Part shown: positions 47,150 to 58,299 of the stretch, in pieces
How the letters are laid out: each line of letters starts with the position of its first letter
How positions within the stretch are numbered: the stretch's first letter is position 1
Assembly: GCF_023065955.2 (NCBI RefSeq)
Contig: NC_079873.1
Location: 98,122,128 to 98,186,127, forward strand
Length of the DNA: 64,000 nt
From: Ursus arctos
Lineage: Eukaryota; Chordata; Mammalia; Carnivora; Ursidae
Reading direction: 5' to 3'
The notes under the pieces: generated by a model
Databases searched by the model: none
The model's input: only the letters and a program-made list of their open reading frames with translations
Told to the model about the DNA's origin: nothing
Made by a program: the position numbers and the translations under genes

Positions 47150-47520
47150 AACTCTCATGTTTCGAGAAGTGAGGATGACCCCATTCTCAGCTCCACAGGT
47201 AGGCCTTCAATGGGCCTAAAAAATCAGCCAATCTCATTCCTCAGGCCAAGGTGATTGGTTCAATGCTGGGCAAACGACTAAACCAAAAGGAATAAGAAGT
47301 ACTCAGACATTTCCTAGAGTTTCTGGGAAAGAGGAAGGTTTTCTTCCCCCACTGGAAGAGTTTCTGCCACCATTACATAGCCTGACACTGTAGCTAATAA
47401 CTAGAGAGTAGACCTGAACCAAGACATACAGATAAATTGGATTTGGTAACATAAATGGAGCCCTGATCAAGCCATACCTAAAGACAAATATACACATGTA
47501 GTCAAACATTCACTTGTCCT
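47150..47520. mobile_element. old interspersed repeat, family not named
   Basis: The phrases 'TCAGCCAATCTCATTCC', 'GTGATTGGTTCAATGCTGGGCAAACGAC' and 'GAGTTTCTGGGAAAGAGGAAGG' occur in this order in a widespread mammalian repeat, probably an ERVL/MaLR LTR. Unconfirmed. Confidence 0.4.
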
Positions 47521-48075
47521 TAGGTCTGAGTGAACTGAGTCATGTAACTCTCAAAGCGTACTGATATGCATACTCATGCGTGTGTGTGTGCACACACTCT
47601 TTGAAAACACAATAAAGAAAAATACAAGATGCATATGTTGTGAGGAGAATGAGTCTTGCTAAAAACCATAAGAAAAAGCACAGTTTACTTGAAAAGTATA
47701 TCCATCCTGTGACAATACCCTTCAATACCTACCTATCACTTTATCAGTTCAGTTCAAGTACAAAACCAGCACCACCTAGGAATCACAGCTTATGGAATGA
47801 TTGCAGAAATGTATTAAAATTAACACAGCAAAATCGGAGGTGCCACTCTCAGTTCCCAATCAAATCATATAGAAGCAAGTGGGGAATAGGGAAAAACACC
47901 AAAGCAGGGACCCAAGAGTATGACTTAGATAATATATTTAGGTCAGTAAAGGTTCACTAAAGATATGTATTTACAGAACAGGCAGATGAGGCAGTTATTG
48001 TCTGACTCAAAGAGGCAACATACGGGTCCTTCTGACTAACAAATACATTACCAACTAGTTTTACTGCCTGAAACC
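47521..48075. other. unassigned sequence
   Basis: No named repeat. A GTGTGTG/CACACA stretch at 47579-47598 is low complexity. Confidence 0.4.
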
Positions 48076-48079
48076 AATG

Positions 48080-48845
48080 AGTAACTATTTAGACTGAATG
48101 TTCACATTAGACAAAGTACTGTGGTAGGTACTGTGGGACTGAAAAAGAAATACAAAGCACTCTCTTGTTCTCAAGAAGCTTATAGACTAGATAGGGAGAT
48201 AGGAAAATCAATGTACACATGCACATAAAAAGAACAATGAAAGTACAGATACCAAAGAGTTAAAACAATTATAGAGAGTACAAAATATGGGTACTGCAGG
48301 AGTTAAGAAAAGGACATCAATGTGGACTGAAATACATAGCAAGAGACTCCTGATGACTCCATATATGAGAGACCCTTTGAAGAAGGGATAAGATATGGCC
48401 AAGTAGAGAAAAGATTCTATCCTATTCTCAGCAGAACAACCTAAGTGAAGTCTAGAAGCGACAGACATGACTATAACAGAATTTTCACACTGGACAGATA
48501 AGGCTGGAGGGATTAAGAGGAGTCAGATTATGAATTACTTTAAATGCCAGAAAGGGAGGCTTAAGTGTCTTGTAAGAGAATTTGGGAAGCCAACGGTTTT
48601 AGAATAAAGAAATGTGATAGAAAGCAGAGTTAAACAGTGTGAGTTTAATATGGGATAGGCCATGGGATGGGAGCAGGAGAGAATGTGTGTTGGGGAAGTT
48701 CACTATGATGTTGTTAGAGTCACTCAGTCACAAAGTGATAAAGGCCTTGACTAGGTTGGTGGTCATGTTAAAAAGACTGGTAAGGGATATGGCTGGAATT
48801 TCAAAGGCACAGTGCATAAAGAGTTGTAGATATAAGGAATAAAGC
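48080..48845 (-). mobile_element. L2 LINE, reversed
   Basis: 'TCTCTTGTTCTCAAGAAGCTTATAGACTAGATAGG', 'GACCCTTTGAAGAAGG', 'GAAGTTCACTATGATG' and similar passages follow the reversed L2 3' to body order. An A-run at 48867-48884 lies just outside. Confidence 0.7.
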
Positions 48846-48959
48846 TTTAGGGTTCAGAGTCTGCAAAAAAAAAAAAAAAAAAAGGAGACAATCAGAAAAG
48901 GCAAGACGATTTTATGGTTGAAGGTCTGCAAAATGGAGACAATAGTAGGAAACTGCAGG

Positions 48960-49403
48960 GCTGAACCCAAGGTGTAGGCATTCTCTCCTGGAGCTCAGGG
49001 GCCTCACTCAGGCTCATTTTTGTTGTTGGCAGAATTCAATTCCTTGTGGGTGTAGGACTGAGGTCCCCCATTTTCACTGCTCTCTGCTACCACGTACTAC
49101 TCTCAGCTCCCAGAGTTCAGTCTCAGGTCTTCGTCCCATGGCTGCCTCCATGGCAGCAACAGAGAACTTTCTTCCCATCGAATCCCTCTTGCTCTGCAAA
49201 TCTCTCTGACTTCCCTTTCTTTCCTTTTAAAGGACTCATGCACTTAGGTTAGATCCACCCAAGCAATCTCCCAATCTTAAAGTCAACTGATTACTAACCT
49301 TAATTGCATCCACAAAATTGCTTCTGCCATGTAACCAACCTAATCAGAGGAGTAACATCAGAGTGGAGATCACAGCAGCCATCTTAGAATTCAGCCTACC
49401 GTG
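48960..49403 (-). mobile_element. MaLR-type LTR, reversed
   Basis: Plus-strand text reads 'GTTGTTGGCAGAATTCAATTCCTTG', 'GTAGGACTGAGGTCCCC', 'TCTCAGCTCCCAGAG', 'GCAAATCTCTCTGACTTCCC', 'TTTTAAAGGACTCATG', 'CAATCTTAAAGTCAACTGATTACTAACC' and 'CAGCCTACCGTG', the reverse of a common old LTR beginning TGTGGTAGGC. It shares body sequence type with the LTR at 38290. Confidence 0.82.
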
Positions 49404-49439
49404 TATCTGGTATGCTTTGTGAGGCATTCTGAGAATTTC

Positions 49440-49915
49440 CTTCTTGTAGCACATGAGTAGATTAATTAGGATTAAGTTCAGCTCTAAGTAAAAGAAAGCT
49501 CTTTCTTAAGACAGCAGTTTATTTCTCTCTCATGAAAATATATGGATTGGTAGTTTAGGGTTGACATGGGAGCTTCAGAGTCCTTAAATCATTCTAAGGT
49601 TCCTTCCATCTTATTGTGCTGCCATCCTCAACACACAGTTTCCCTCTGTGGCCCCTAATGACTGAGATACCACTATGCATTACATATGTACTTCAGCCAA
49701 TGGAAGGGAGAAAAGAGGAAGAAGAGAGACCGTTATCTTTAAAAATATTTCCTAGAAGTTGTACATATCCTTTCTTCTGATTTTCCATTGGCTAGAACTT
49801 AGTCATATGACCAAATTCAGATGTAAGAGTCCCTGGAGGATTAAACTTTGTCTATTCTGATGGCCAGAAACCCAGCTGACATTTGTAGGTTCATTATTAA
49901 GTAAGAAGGGTAAAA
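49440..49915. mobile_element. old interspersed repeat, family not named
   Basis: 'GCAGTTTATTTCTCTCTCATG', 'AGGTTCCTTCCATCTTATTGTGCTGCCATCC', 'TTTCCTAGAAGTTGTACATATCC', 'CCATTGGCTAGAACTTAGTCATATG' and 'TCTGATGGCCAGAAACCCAGC' form a sequence I know as repeated in mammalian genomes, probably a DNA transposon or LTR relic. Name and strand not resolved. Confidence 0.5.
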
Positions 49916-50171
49916 CAGGTACTGAGGAAAAACAGTCTCTGCCCACTAACAATTATTAATATGGCTGTTTTTTTGTGCTTTGTTATGTCATGTTTTATTT
50001 TTTCTATATATTTTATTGCTTCTTTTCTTTTAATTGACATGGTGTATATTTTCTCTGTTGTATATATTATGTATGCACATTTCTTCTGATAATGTGGAAG
50101 TTTTGTATTCTGCCTTTAGTTTTACTGGTCCTACTAATGGTTATCTTTGTAGTTATAAATTTATAAAATAT

Positions 50172-50202
<31 letters not shown>

Positions 50203-50203
50203 T
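50172..50203. repeat. (TC)n(TA)n microsatellite
   Basis: Seven TC units pass directly into eight TA units. Confidence 0.97.
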
Positions 50204-50519
50204 TATTTTTATTTCTAAAATAGCCTATATTTTTGTAGCCAGTATCCAGGGCTGGTAATAGGGAGAGGCAAGTGAGGCTCCTAGGGCACGGACTGTGTAA
50301 GTGTAGTGTTGGCACCTGAGATTGAGTGCTACCTTAAATTTTGTGCCCTAGGCACCTTGCTTGACTCACACTTAATGAGTTCTATTTTTTACCCTGAGGA
50401 CACTGTAGGCACTGATTCATGGTCTCTTAGTGCTGAAGGTTATTGTCAAGTAGTCTCAGGGCAGCCTTATATATACTTAATTGTTCTGCCTGGATGTGCA
50501 CAAGATTCTTGAAGTCCAG

Positions 50520-51060
50520 TTATTTTACCTGGGTGTGTCTCAATGTTGATCAACCTTTCACTTCTCCTGGGATATGTTATGCTTTCCAACCTACAAATTC
50601 AAGTCTTATTTAATTCCTAGAATGTTTCTTGAATTATATCTTTGAATATTTTTTGTTTCTTTTGTTTGGTTCTCTTTTTCAGGAATAACCTTCGCACTTA
50701 CATTCTTCGATTGGATCTCCTGTGCCCATCTTATATAGATTTTATTTTCTATTTCTTTAAAGTTATTTGTTTACTCCATTAATTTTCCTTGCTTTTCCTT
50801 GTTCTGTTCTTCATGTGTCTTACTGTATCTTGGGCAATATCTGTTCTTTGTGCTGCCTCCAATGTTTGCTTCATTTTCATGATTAATTTTTTTCTTTGTT
50901 TTCTTCAGCTCGGTTTCATATTTTATTCCTTTATTTTGTTTCATTATAACTTTATCACTCTCCTTTGAGCTCTCTGATTTATATACTATGTCTTTTGATG
51001 GCAATATGTTTTGTTCCTACTTTTTTCTGCTTGGGGGCAACATTTCTCTGGTGAGTGCTT
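50520..51060 (-). mobile_element. old L1 (L1M) fragment, probably 5' region
   Basis: 'TTCTTGAATTATATCTTTGAATATTTTTTGTTTC' with 'TTTGGTTCTCTTTTTCAGGAATAACC', and later 'TTTTATTTTCTATTTCTTT', 'CATGTGTCTTACTGTATC' resemble the reversed 5' region of ancient L1 elements. AT-rich composition makes this tentative. DNA at 49920-50520 is unassigned. Confidence 0.5.
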
Positions 51061-51257
51061 ATTTGTCATTTGTTTTTCCTAAGTATTTCTTTATTTTTCT
51101 TGTAGTTCCTTTGTATAGTGTATGTTCTCATTTCATTTGGATTACCACTCATCTTTGAATGAGGTTAGTTCTTCCTAGACCAGCTATTAGTAGTAGGTTC
51201 ATGTAGGAGACAGTCAAATGTATTGCTCCTGACTAACAGAAATTCTCCCTGGTTTAG

Positions 51258-51458
51258 GGGGCGCCTGGGTGGCACAGCGGTTAAGTGTCTGCCTTCGGCT
51301 CAGGGCGTTATGGGATCGAGCCCCACATCAGGCTCCTCCGCTATGAGCCTGCTTCTTCCTCTCCCGCTCCCCCTGCTTGTGTTCCCTCTCTCGCTGGCTG
51401 TCTCTATCTCTGTCAAATAAATAAATAAATAAATCTTTAAAAAAAAAAAAAGAAAGAA
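51258..51458 (+). mobile_element. CAN SINE, young subtype, longest TSD
   Basis: Forward full-length copy flanked by a perfect 20-bp duplication (51238-51257 and 51459-51478), the clearest recent insertion here. 'GGCGCCTGGGTGGCACAGCG', 'CTCCGCTATGAGCCTGC', 'TCGCTGGCTGTCTC' and (AAAT)n tail are present. Relative to its sister at 46748 it lacks 11 bp after 'CTCAGGGCGT'. Confidence 0.98.
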
Positions 51459-51498
51459 AGAAATTCTCCCTGGTTTAGAGTGAAGCTCCTCTGGACAT

Positions 51499-51505
51499 GG
51501 TGTGT

Positions 51506-51536
<31 letters not shown>

Positions 51537-51603
51537 AGACAGAGACAGACAGACAGACAGAGACAGACACAGAGAGAGACAGAGAAAGAGACAAAGACAC
51601 AGA
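51499..51603. repeat. (TG)n and (GACA)n compound microsatellite
   Basis: TG array with one TA break (51499-51536), followed by an imperfect GACA/GAGA purine array to 51603. Confidence 0.97.
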
Positions 51604-52092
51604 GCTGTTTTTCCTTTTATTTATTTCCAACCAATGAATATTGGAAGCTCAGGGCTACTCAAAATTCAATCTCTCTCCTCTATCATTCCTCAAAATGATT
51701 ACTGCAAAGATGATTTATGTATGTGTTTCCTGGTTAAGAAATGAACTCCCTTTGGCCCATGGAAGCTTCCACCAACAGTCTCTAGATCCTATTGCCCTTT
51801 TCCTAAATAAAGGATTGTTGGTTTATTTCACGATGTAAGTTGATTGCTTTGAGGAAGTATGCTCTGCTTTGAGAACTAGTCATCCCTAGGCATCTTCCTA
51901 CACTCCTTGATCACTACTGCACTTGGCAGCATTTATCCATTCATGTAGTTCAGACATAAAGTTATTATTTTTTCCATTCTCTTTGTTGTATTTTAATAAT
52001 TTCAGAGAAGAGAAAGAGCAGGGTCAACTTTACTCACCATTTAAAAAATTTAAGTTACCTCTAGATCTTCCTTATGCCAAAATGTCTTTCTT
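51604..52092. other. unassigned sequence
   Basis: No named repeat; open frames are short and overlapping. Confidence 0.4.
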
Positions 52093-52094
52093 CT

Positions 52095-52405
52095 CTGCCC
52101 AGGTGACAAATTTCTACTTATCCTTTAAGTCTTAACTCAATTGTCACATACTCTATGAAGCTTTATCTGACTTCCTCAGGATAACTTAGGCACTCTTTCC
52201 TCTATGTTCTCATTTTATTGGGGGTGTAGTTATAATACAGGACATATTATATTAAATTTTCATTGTTTGCGTATCTGTTTTTCTACCAGTCTGAGTTTTC
52301 TAGGCAGGGGCTGTGACTTATTGGTCTATTTACCTCCACCACTCACTGAACAAATAGTAAGTGCTCAATAAATTGTTAAATTAGTGAATGAATTTCAATC
52401 CTTAT
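52095..52405 (+). mobile_element. L2 LINE 3' end
   Basis: 'CTTTAAGTCTTAACTCAATTGTCACATACTCTATGAAGC', 'TTTCTAGGCAGGGGCTGTGACTTATTGG' and 'AATAGTAAGTGCTCAATAAATTGTTAAATTAGTGAATGAA' match the L2 3' end, including its terminal signature. Confidence 0.9.
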
Positions 52406-52419
52406 TCTGTAATGACATA

Positions 52420-52980
52420 AGAGTTGTCCTTCTAAAGTACAAATCTTATCACATTGACAATTAAATTGGTGGCTCCACATTTTCAGAAGAAACAGCTTAT
52501 GAGGTGCTTGCAAACTGGCCCCAAATTATCTTCATGTGTCATGTTTTATCTGTCTCTGTTAGCATGCTATCAAATAGCCAGATTCAATTTCTTGCCATTT
52601 CTAGAATATGCCATGCCTTTTAATGCCTCTCTGTTCATGCTCATTCTGTTTGCTCTGCCTGAAATGTCCTTCCTTTTCTTTTCTACTTGTGAGGTTTGTA
52701 TTCATACCTCAAATATCACCTTCTATGGGAAGCATTCCCAGATTCCCCTGGTTTGTTATTTCATTCTTTATGCTTTCATTGCATGCATTTTGCATACATC
52801 TTCCTTATAAAACTTACTACATCACACCACAATTATTTATTTGTTTGTTTACCCCCAACCCTGCCCAGTGATGGTGAACTTTTCAAGATCAGGGAAAATA
52901 TCTAATTATTCCTTCCTGGGTCCCCAGTCCTTTGTACATGGTGGGTGCTTGACAAATGCTTATTGAATAAATAAATTCTA
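52420..52980 (+). mobile_element. second L2 LINE 3' end
   Basis: A more complete copy in the same direction: 'AGGTGCTTGCAAACTGGCCCC', 'CAATTTCTTGCCATTTCTAGAATATGCC', 'GCTCTGCCTGAAATGTCC', 'CCTCAAATATCACCTTCTATGGGAAGC', and 'TGGGTGCTTGACAAATGCTTATTGAATAAATAAA'. Its passages parallel those of the copy before it. Confidence 0.93.
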
Positions 52981-53234
52981 GTGTTGAACAGACTTTAATA
53001 AATGTTAACAGATCTTTTCACTTTAAATTTTAAAAAGCATTTTTTTCCTACTTCTATCTTCAAGACCCTTCAAATGACTTTATTCATGGAATCAATTCTG
53101 GACATAAATAATGACTTGCAGAAATCATTTGATGAGCTTGCTCTTATAGAACTGTTCCACTACTTGGCACTTGCCCACGAACTTCCATTTGAGTTTTTCC
53201 AAGTGTGGTTTATTTCAGTAATCTTACCTAATGA

Positions 53235-53327
53235 ATTGGATCGACCACGCTGTGATCCAATCAAACCCGTGGTGATTGGCTGTCTTGACAATTGGAAAAA
53301 AATATTGATTTTCTTCTGGTCAATTGG
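53235..53327. promoter_or_regulatory. cluster of CCAAT/ATTGG boxes
   Basis: Five CCAAT-box pentamers fall within 93 bp: ATTGG at 53235, CCAAT at 53257, and ATTGG at 53275, 53291 and 53323. About 0.2 would be expected at this base composition. CCAAT boxes bind NF-Y and C/EBP-type factors. Function is inferred only from motif density; there is no TATA box or CpG island beside it. Confidence 0.25.
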
Positions 53328-56027
53328 CCTAGTAGTATAAAGATAGGCTAATAATGCCATCAGAATTACTTTTATCAGCACCATTAAGTCTAAGGAAGCA
53401 AGCTGCTAAGTAGAAGGCCTGTGACCACATTTATTTTTAATCATCTCTCCCCCCCCATCACCCCAAATCTCTCCTATAATGGGTGCGTGCTCCCAACGGG
53501 AATTTTAAAATGTTTAATAACTTCAAAAGTCTCACAAAATGGTGATAATGTTTCAGACAATATCTGAAATAAAGCAAATTCAAACATTGTAGTTAATTAT
53601 GTTTAAGGCATCAAATTGATCCTTTTCTTAATTCACTGGCATATGCAGCATGCTGCTAATTATATAGGGGAATCTTGTCACAATGCTTGGTCTATGGCAG
53701 ATTAAGATTGCAGCATTTATATTTGATAGTCCAATCATATATCCAACATTTTTCTCTTTTAGAAAATGTTTTCCAGAAGACATTTACTTCCCTTCTGAAT
53801 CAACAAAACTAAATTTAACTGAGTTTCTTACTAAAATTCCTCCTTTTATAAATAAGTTCACCATTTCTAACTTAACTGTTTAATTTTGTTGGCTAGCAGC
53901 CCCTGGGAATTTAAATATTTCTGGAGTCTAGATGAGTAATTAAACGTATGAAGGCTTTAACTTGGTATGGGGCACATTATGTAGGAAAACATTTACTACT
54001 ATTTAAATGTATATACAATCCCCAAAATGTGTAAAAAATTTGAGGTTCATTTCTTTATTACTCTCATAATAACCACTGAGGTGTAATGTTAATACAGTAA
54101 GTTGTGGAAAATATGTGGGATAAATATAACCAGTAGTTTAAATATTGTTCATAAAGCAGTACTTTGAGAAATGATCCTGCCTCGAGAAAGTACTTGGTTT
54201 TCTTACGTCTATATCCCTCTTGGGTTAATTAAAAATGTTATTTTATCATAGCCATGTTGGAAAATGTGACATTAACACGACTAATTTATTTAACAGAAAA
54301 AGATGAACAAATGCTGACCTAATTTCTCTGCCACACATTTTGCATATTTGTACTTCACACCTATCACATAGAATAAGAGTTATATGATGAAACAATTAAA
54401 CATTGTAAGAAATTAAAAAGAACAACACTATTTTTTCCTTCAAAAACCACAAATTTTCTCTTTCCCGTAAATGGGTAGTACGTTTTAATTGCACTAGAAA
54501 TAGGGCCCACCTTAAATAAATGCAAGAAGCAAAAATAACCAGTTACAAAAATCATAAATTTGGGGGAATGGTAATTATTTGCATTATAATGTGACCAGAT
54601 TTTCTAAGATTACTTTATCTCCTATGGCAGGTAAAACCAGGAATTGATTTGCATGCAATGCTTTAGAAACACGCTTCATGAATAAGAGAAACCTGAGTCT
54701 CCAACAGAGCAGTAAAAATCTACATCCTTAAACAAGCTAGCAAGTCCTCCGATGTACCATGATAAGGCAGTAGCACTATACATTCAAGTTACAAGACCTA
54801 TAAACATATTATTGGAGAATGATTTTCTGGAGCAACACAAAAATTGAACTGGCATGAAGAGGGAAAGAACCAGAACACTGAAGAACAAGCAGCAGTCTTT
54901 TCTCATCCATATCAGGACTGTGTAATAAATTACCCTCTTCTCTCTCATACTGTCAGGAGAAAACGATGTTTAGATTAAACCTCGCTAAGGCCTAAAAGGA
55001 TAATTTGTCAGTATTTTCCAGTTTACTACCAATGCAGTATTGATTTGCTAGGGTTCTTCTTTCTATTTTATTTACACTAATTCAATCTGGAACAACTGAA
55101 ACCTAACTTCTTAGAAAGCAAGATATTTCTTTATTTTAAGTCTCACAGGTCCAAGGTATAAGGTACAAGAAAAAATGTCCAAATTATTCTCTCTAGTTCT
55201 TGTGAGTAAAGACCAGCATCTACGTTGGAGGCAAACTATTATCAGAGAAAACCTCTTTTCTGCTGAGATTTATCTTGGGCTAATTTCTTTTTATAAAATT
55301 ATGGTTCTTAGGAGAACGTGATAAAAAAAAAGTTCCAAAGGACTCTAGTTCTAGGCAGCTGCTTAGAAACCAGAAGTAAAACAGAAACATCTTGGTAAAC
55401 CTTGTGGCAGAAGCTGAGAAAAATGACAGTATTAGTTTGATGTACATATGACAGAGCTTAGGGACAAAACTATACTTGAGGGAAAAGATAAAATTCCTTT
55501 CCAAATCCTTATCGCTCCCCATACAAGTTATATGAATCAACAGAAGGTATCCTATAGGTCCAGGACTAAAACGAAAGCAGCCAAAGGTTAAAATAATTTC
55601 TGCCCATATCAAAATTAAAAAATCAAAAAACATATTAAAAAAATGTATTGAGTACTTAATCCATGGAGTCACTATTGTCTGTTTCCCATCTTTCCTTTCT
55701 TTTTTGTGGTTGTTCTGTTCTAGTCTGTCTTGTTTTGCCTTCCTGAGGTCCCTCAATATCAGCTATGGCATTGTTTTGACACCAGTAAGAACAGGAGGAC
55801 TGGTGAAAATGTCATGAGTTGATGGTATTATGACTCATTCAAAGCTAAAATGTTTGAACTTCTATTTCCTACTCTTTTTTCAACTTCCACAGACATTTCC
55901 TCGAAACAGTGATAAAACATGGGATTAGTAACATCTCACTTTAACATCTTATCCTCTCTTATCCTAGTTTTACTTTAGAATTGACTGTCCTATAGACTCA
56001 CATTGCTTCACAATTTTGACTGGATCG

Positions 56028-56585
56028 ATTGATCAATTCTAATTGGAGTGCTTTTTAAAAAATCAATTGATGCATTATTTGCTAAAATATGGTTGTATCT
56101 TCATAAACAAAAGGTTCAATAGTTTCCGGATGACCAGGCAATTCAGACAACTTATCAATTTAGGCAATGTCTTAAATGAATCAACCTATTTGAAAATTTT
56201 GATTGACTTGCTTATTTTCATAAATCACTCAAAAAGATACATGTATGTACTTTATTTATTTATTTGTTTATTTATTGACAATCAATTGGTATTCGTTATT
56301 TCTTAGCCTTAAAACCAACTATGCTGACTACAAAGTTCTCCTACAGTACTCATTCGACTTGTAGTCTAATTGAGATTGAATATGGTTATGTCTACATGCA
56401 TTGATTTGGCATATCAGTTGCAGCTGTTTCTCCATGCACAAATTCATTTGAATATTCTACCTATAAAAGCCAGCATAGTCATCACAAACTGAAACTAAAT
56501 GAACTAGGAAGCCAGAAAATAGGTCTGACTGATTCAACTATTAATGTAGGAGTTCCAAAACTATTGACTTTATTGAGCTGATTGA
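56028..56585. promoter_or_regulatory. cluster of ATTGA/TCAAT motifs
   Basis: Fifteen ATTGA or TCAAT pentamers occur in 558 bp, against two to three expected by composition. It opens with GGATCGATTGATCAATTC, which contains ATCGAT and TGATCA palindromes. Such cores occur in CUX/ONECUT, PBX-type and SATB1 sites. It is not a tandem repeat of fixed period. Regulatory role is conjecture. Confidence 0.25.
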
Positions 56586-56744
56586 CCAACTCACTCAGAA
56601 ACCAAATTGGTTTACACATATAGACAAAGCCCTAAAAAATCCATTGTGCAAAAAAATAATAGCTCAAATTAATTAAAAATGGCTATTCAGTTCTGTGTAA
56701 AGGCACAACCAAAATGTATATACCAAGAATTACATATCTTCATT

Positions 56745-57960
56745 TACTCATTCAAAAACATTTGATGAATACCTACCAACTGTTGAGAACTAGTCTATGA
56801 GTTTTAACAGTTCAGTGAACAAAACAGACAGGAATCCCAGCCCTTGTGGAACTTACAGTTCTGATGGGGGAAACAGAGAATAAACCATAACCGTAGAAGA
56901 TGATATAAGCTATGAAAAAGAAAAAGTAGAGCTGGGTGAAAGGTACTGGGACTTTGGGGTTGGGGGTGAATGTTGCAGTAGTCTATAGTTACAGGTCAGA
57001 ATAGGCCCCATTGAAGAGGAGACAGCTGTACAAAGGTTTGAGGATGTGTGAGAGTTAAATAAGTGATACCTGGAGGAAGACAGTTCCAAGCACAGGAATC
57101 AGCTAGAACAAAGTCCTTAAGGCAGATGTGTGCTGGAAGGGTTTTATTTTGGTTTGGTTTCTTGGAGACTGACAAAGATGCCAGTGTGGCTAGAACACAG
57201 CTAACAAGGGGAAATGCAGAAGGAAGCGAGATCAGAGAGAAAGCTAGATCATGGAGGGCAATTTAGACCACTGTAAATATTTTCCTCTGAAATGAGAAGC
57301 CCTTGCAATAGTTTTAGCAAAGTCGACTTAAATTTTAAAAAGATCACTCTGGAAAGCAGAGAGAACTGTTAGAGGCTGCTGAATTAACCCAATTGACAGA
57401 TGATGGTGGCTTGGACGATGGTGGTAGCACTGGAGTTGGTAGTAAAGGAACAGTGTTTGCTGATTGAGTGGATTTAAGGTATGAGAGCAAGAGAGCTTTC
57501 AGGATGATTCCAAAGTTTTTGGCCCAAGCAAGTGGCAGGATGGAGTTTCCATCAACTGAGATAGGCAAGTCTGCAAGTGGAGCAAGCCTGGGGTAGAGGG
57601 AAGATTAGGAGTTCAGTTTTGGACAAGTAAAATTTAAGATGCGCATTAGATAGCCAAGAGAAATTATCAAGTAGGTAGTTTAAGTTGGATGTTGGAAGTC
57701 TTGGCTGAGAGATGAATCTGGAACTTATCAGTGTATTCAATAGTGTTTTAAGCCTCAAGAATGCTCTGAGATTACTGAGTGAGTGAGTGAGTGAGTGTAA
57801 ATGGAGATTCTAGGACAAAGACTGAACACTGGGTCTTCTACATTCAAAAGTCAGAGAAGAGGAAGAATCAGCAAGTAAGATAGAGAAGTGACGACTGAGA
57901 TAAGACTAAAACTAAGAGCATGGTAGCCCAGAAGCCATGTGAAGAAAGCAGAGAGAACTC
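56745..57960 (-). mobile_element. L2 LINE, long reversed copy
   Basis: Starts at the reversed L2 3' end ('CATTTGATGAATACCTACCAACTG', 'CCCAGCCCTTGTGGAACTTACAGTTC') and runs 1.2 kb into the body: 'GAAGACAGTTCCAAGCACAGG', 'AAAAAGATCACTCTGGAAAGCAG', 'AGATGATGGTGGCTTGGACGATGG', 'GATTCCAAAGTTTTTGGCCC' and 'GAGTTCAGTTTTGGACAAG'. One of the longest L2 copies here. The L2 reading frame on the minus strand is broken by stops. Confidence 0.93.
57777..57797. repeat. (GAGT)5 microsatellite
   Basis: Five perfect GAGT units within the L2. Confidence 0.95.
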
Positions 57961-57964
57961 ACAA

Positions 57965-58298
57965 ATTTGGCAGGGAGTGGGATCCTCCCCAGTTTTATAC
58001 TTCTTTTGTTTTGGTCCTTGTTTAGCAGTGGTAACCCAGGTTATAAAACATGGGTAGAAGATAAAGTTTTGGATTATTTCACAAGACTGCCAGTTTTCTC
58101 ACAGTAAAAATTATTAAACCTTTGCACAGAAAACTTGTGCAGGCCACACACACACAATCTGGCTGCAGAATTATTTCAGCAAATATAAACTTGCCAAGGA
58201 ACAATGAAAATAAAGGATCAGTTATCTTAAACTAGTTTTGCACTTATAAACATCAAAATGACTGAAAATTCTTTAAGTGTAAATTTGCAGGTGATGGT
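57965..58298. other. unassigned sequence
   Basis: No named repeat or gene between the L2 and the L1 3' end. Confidence 0.4.
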
Positions 58299-58299
58299 G

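Larger units (their letters stand above)
52985..56740. other. second repeat-poor interval
   Basis: About 3.7 kb with no transposon I recognise and no supported exon, AT-rich throughout. Open frames of 112 codons (53002-53340, plus) and 158 codons (55280-55756, minus) have no domain that I know and no coding context. Two POU octamers ATTTGCAT (54577-54584, 54647-54654) and two motif clusters are listed separately. Confidence 0.4.

Noticed and set aside
53002..53340. 112-codon plus-strand open frame over the CCAAT cluster
   Set aside because: No domain recognised; phase and start look arbitrary. The motif density was kept as a finding instead.
55280..55756. 158-codon minus-strand open frame with hydrophobic stretches
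   Set aside because: Phe/Ile/Leu richness follows from A-rich plus-strand DNA. No family recognised, and no conserved start or exon signals.
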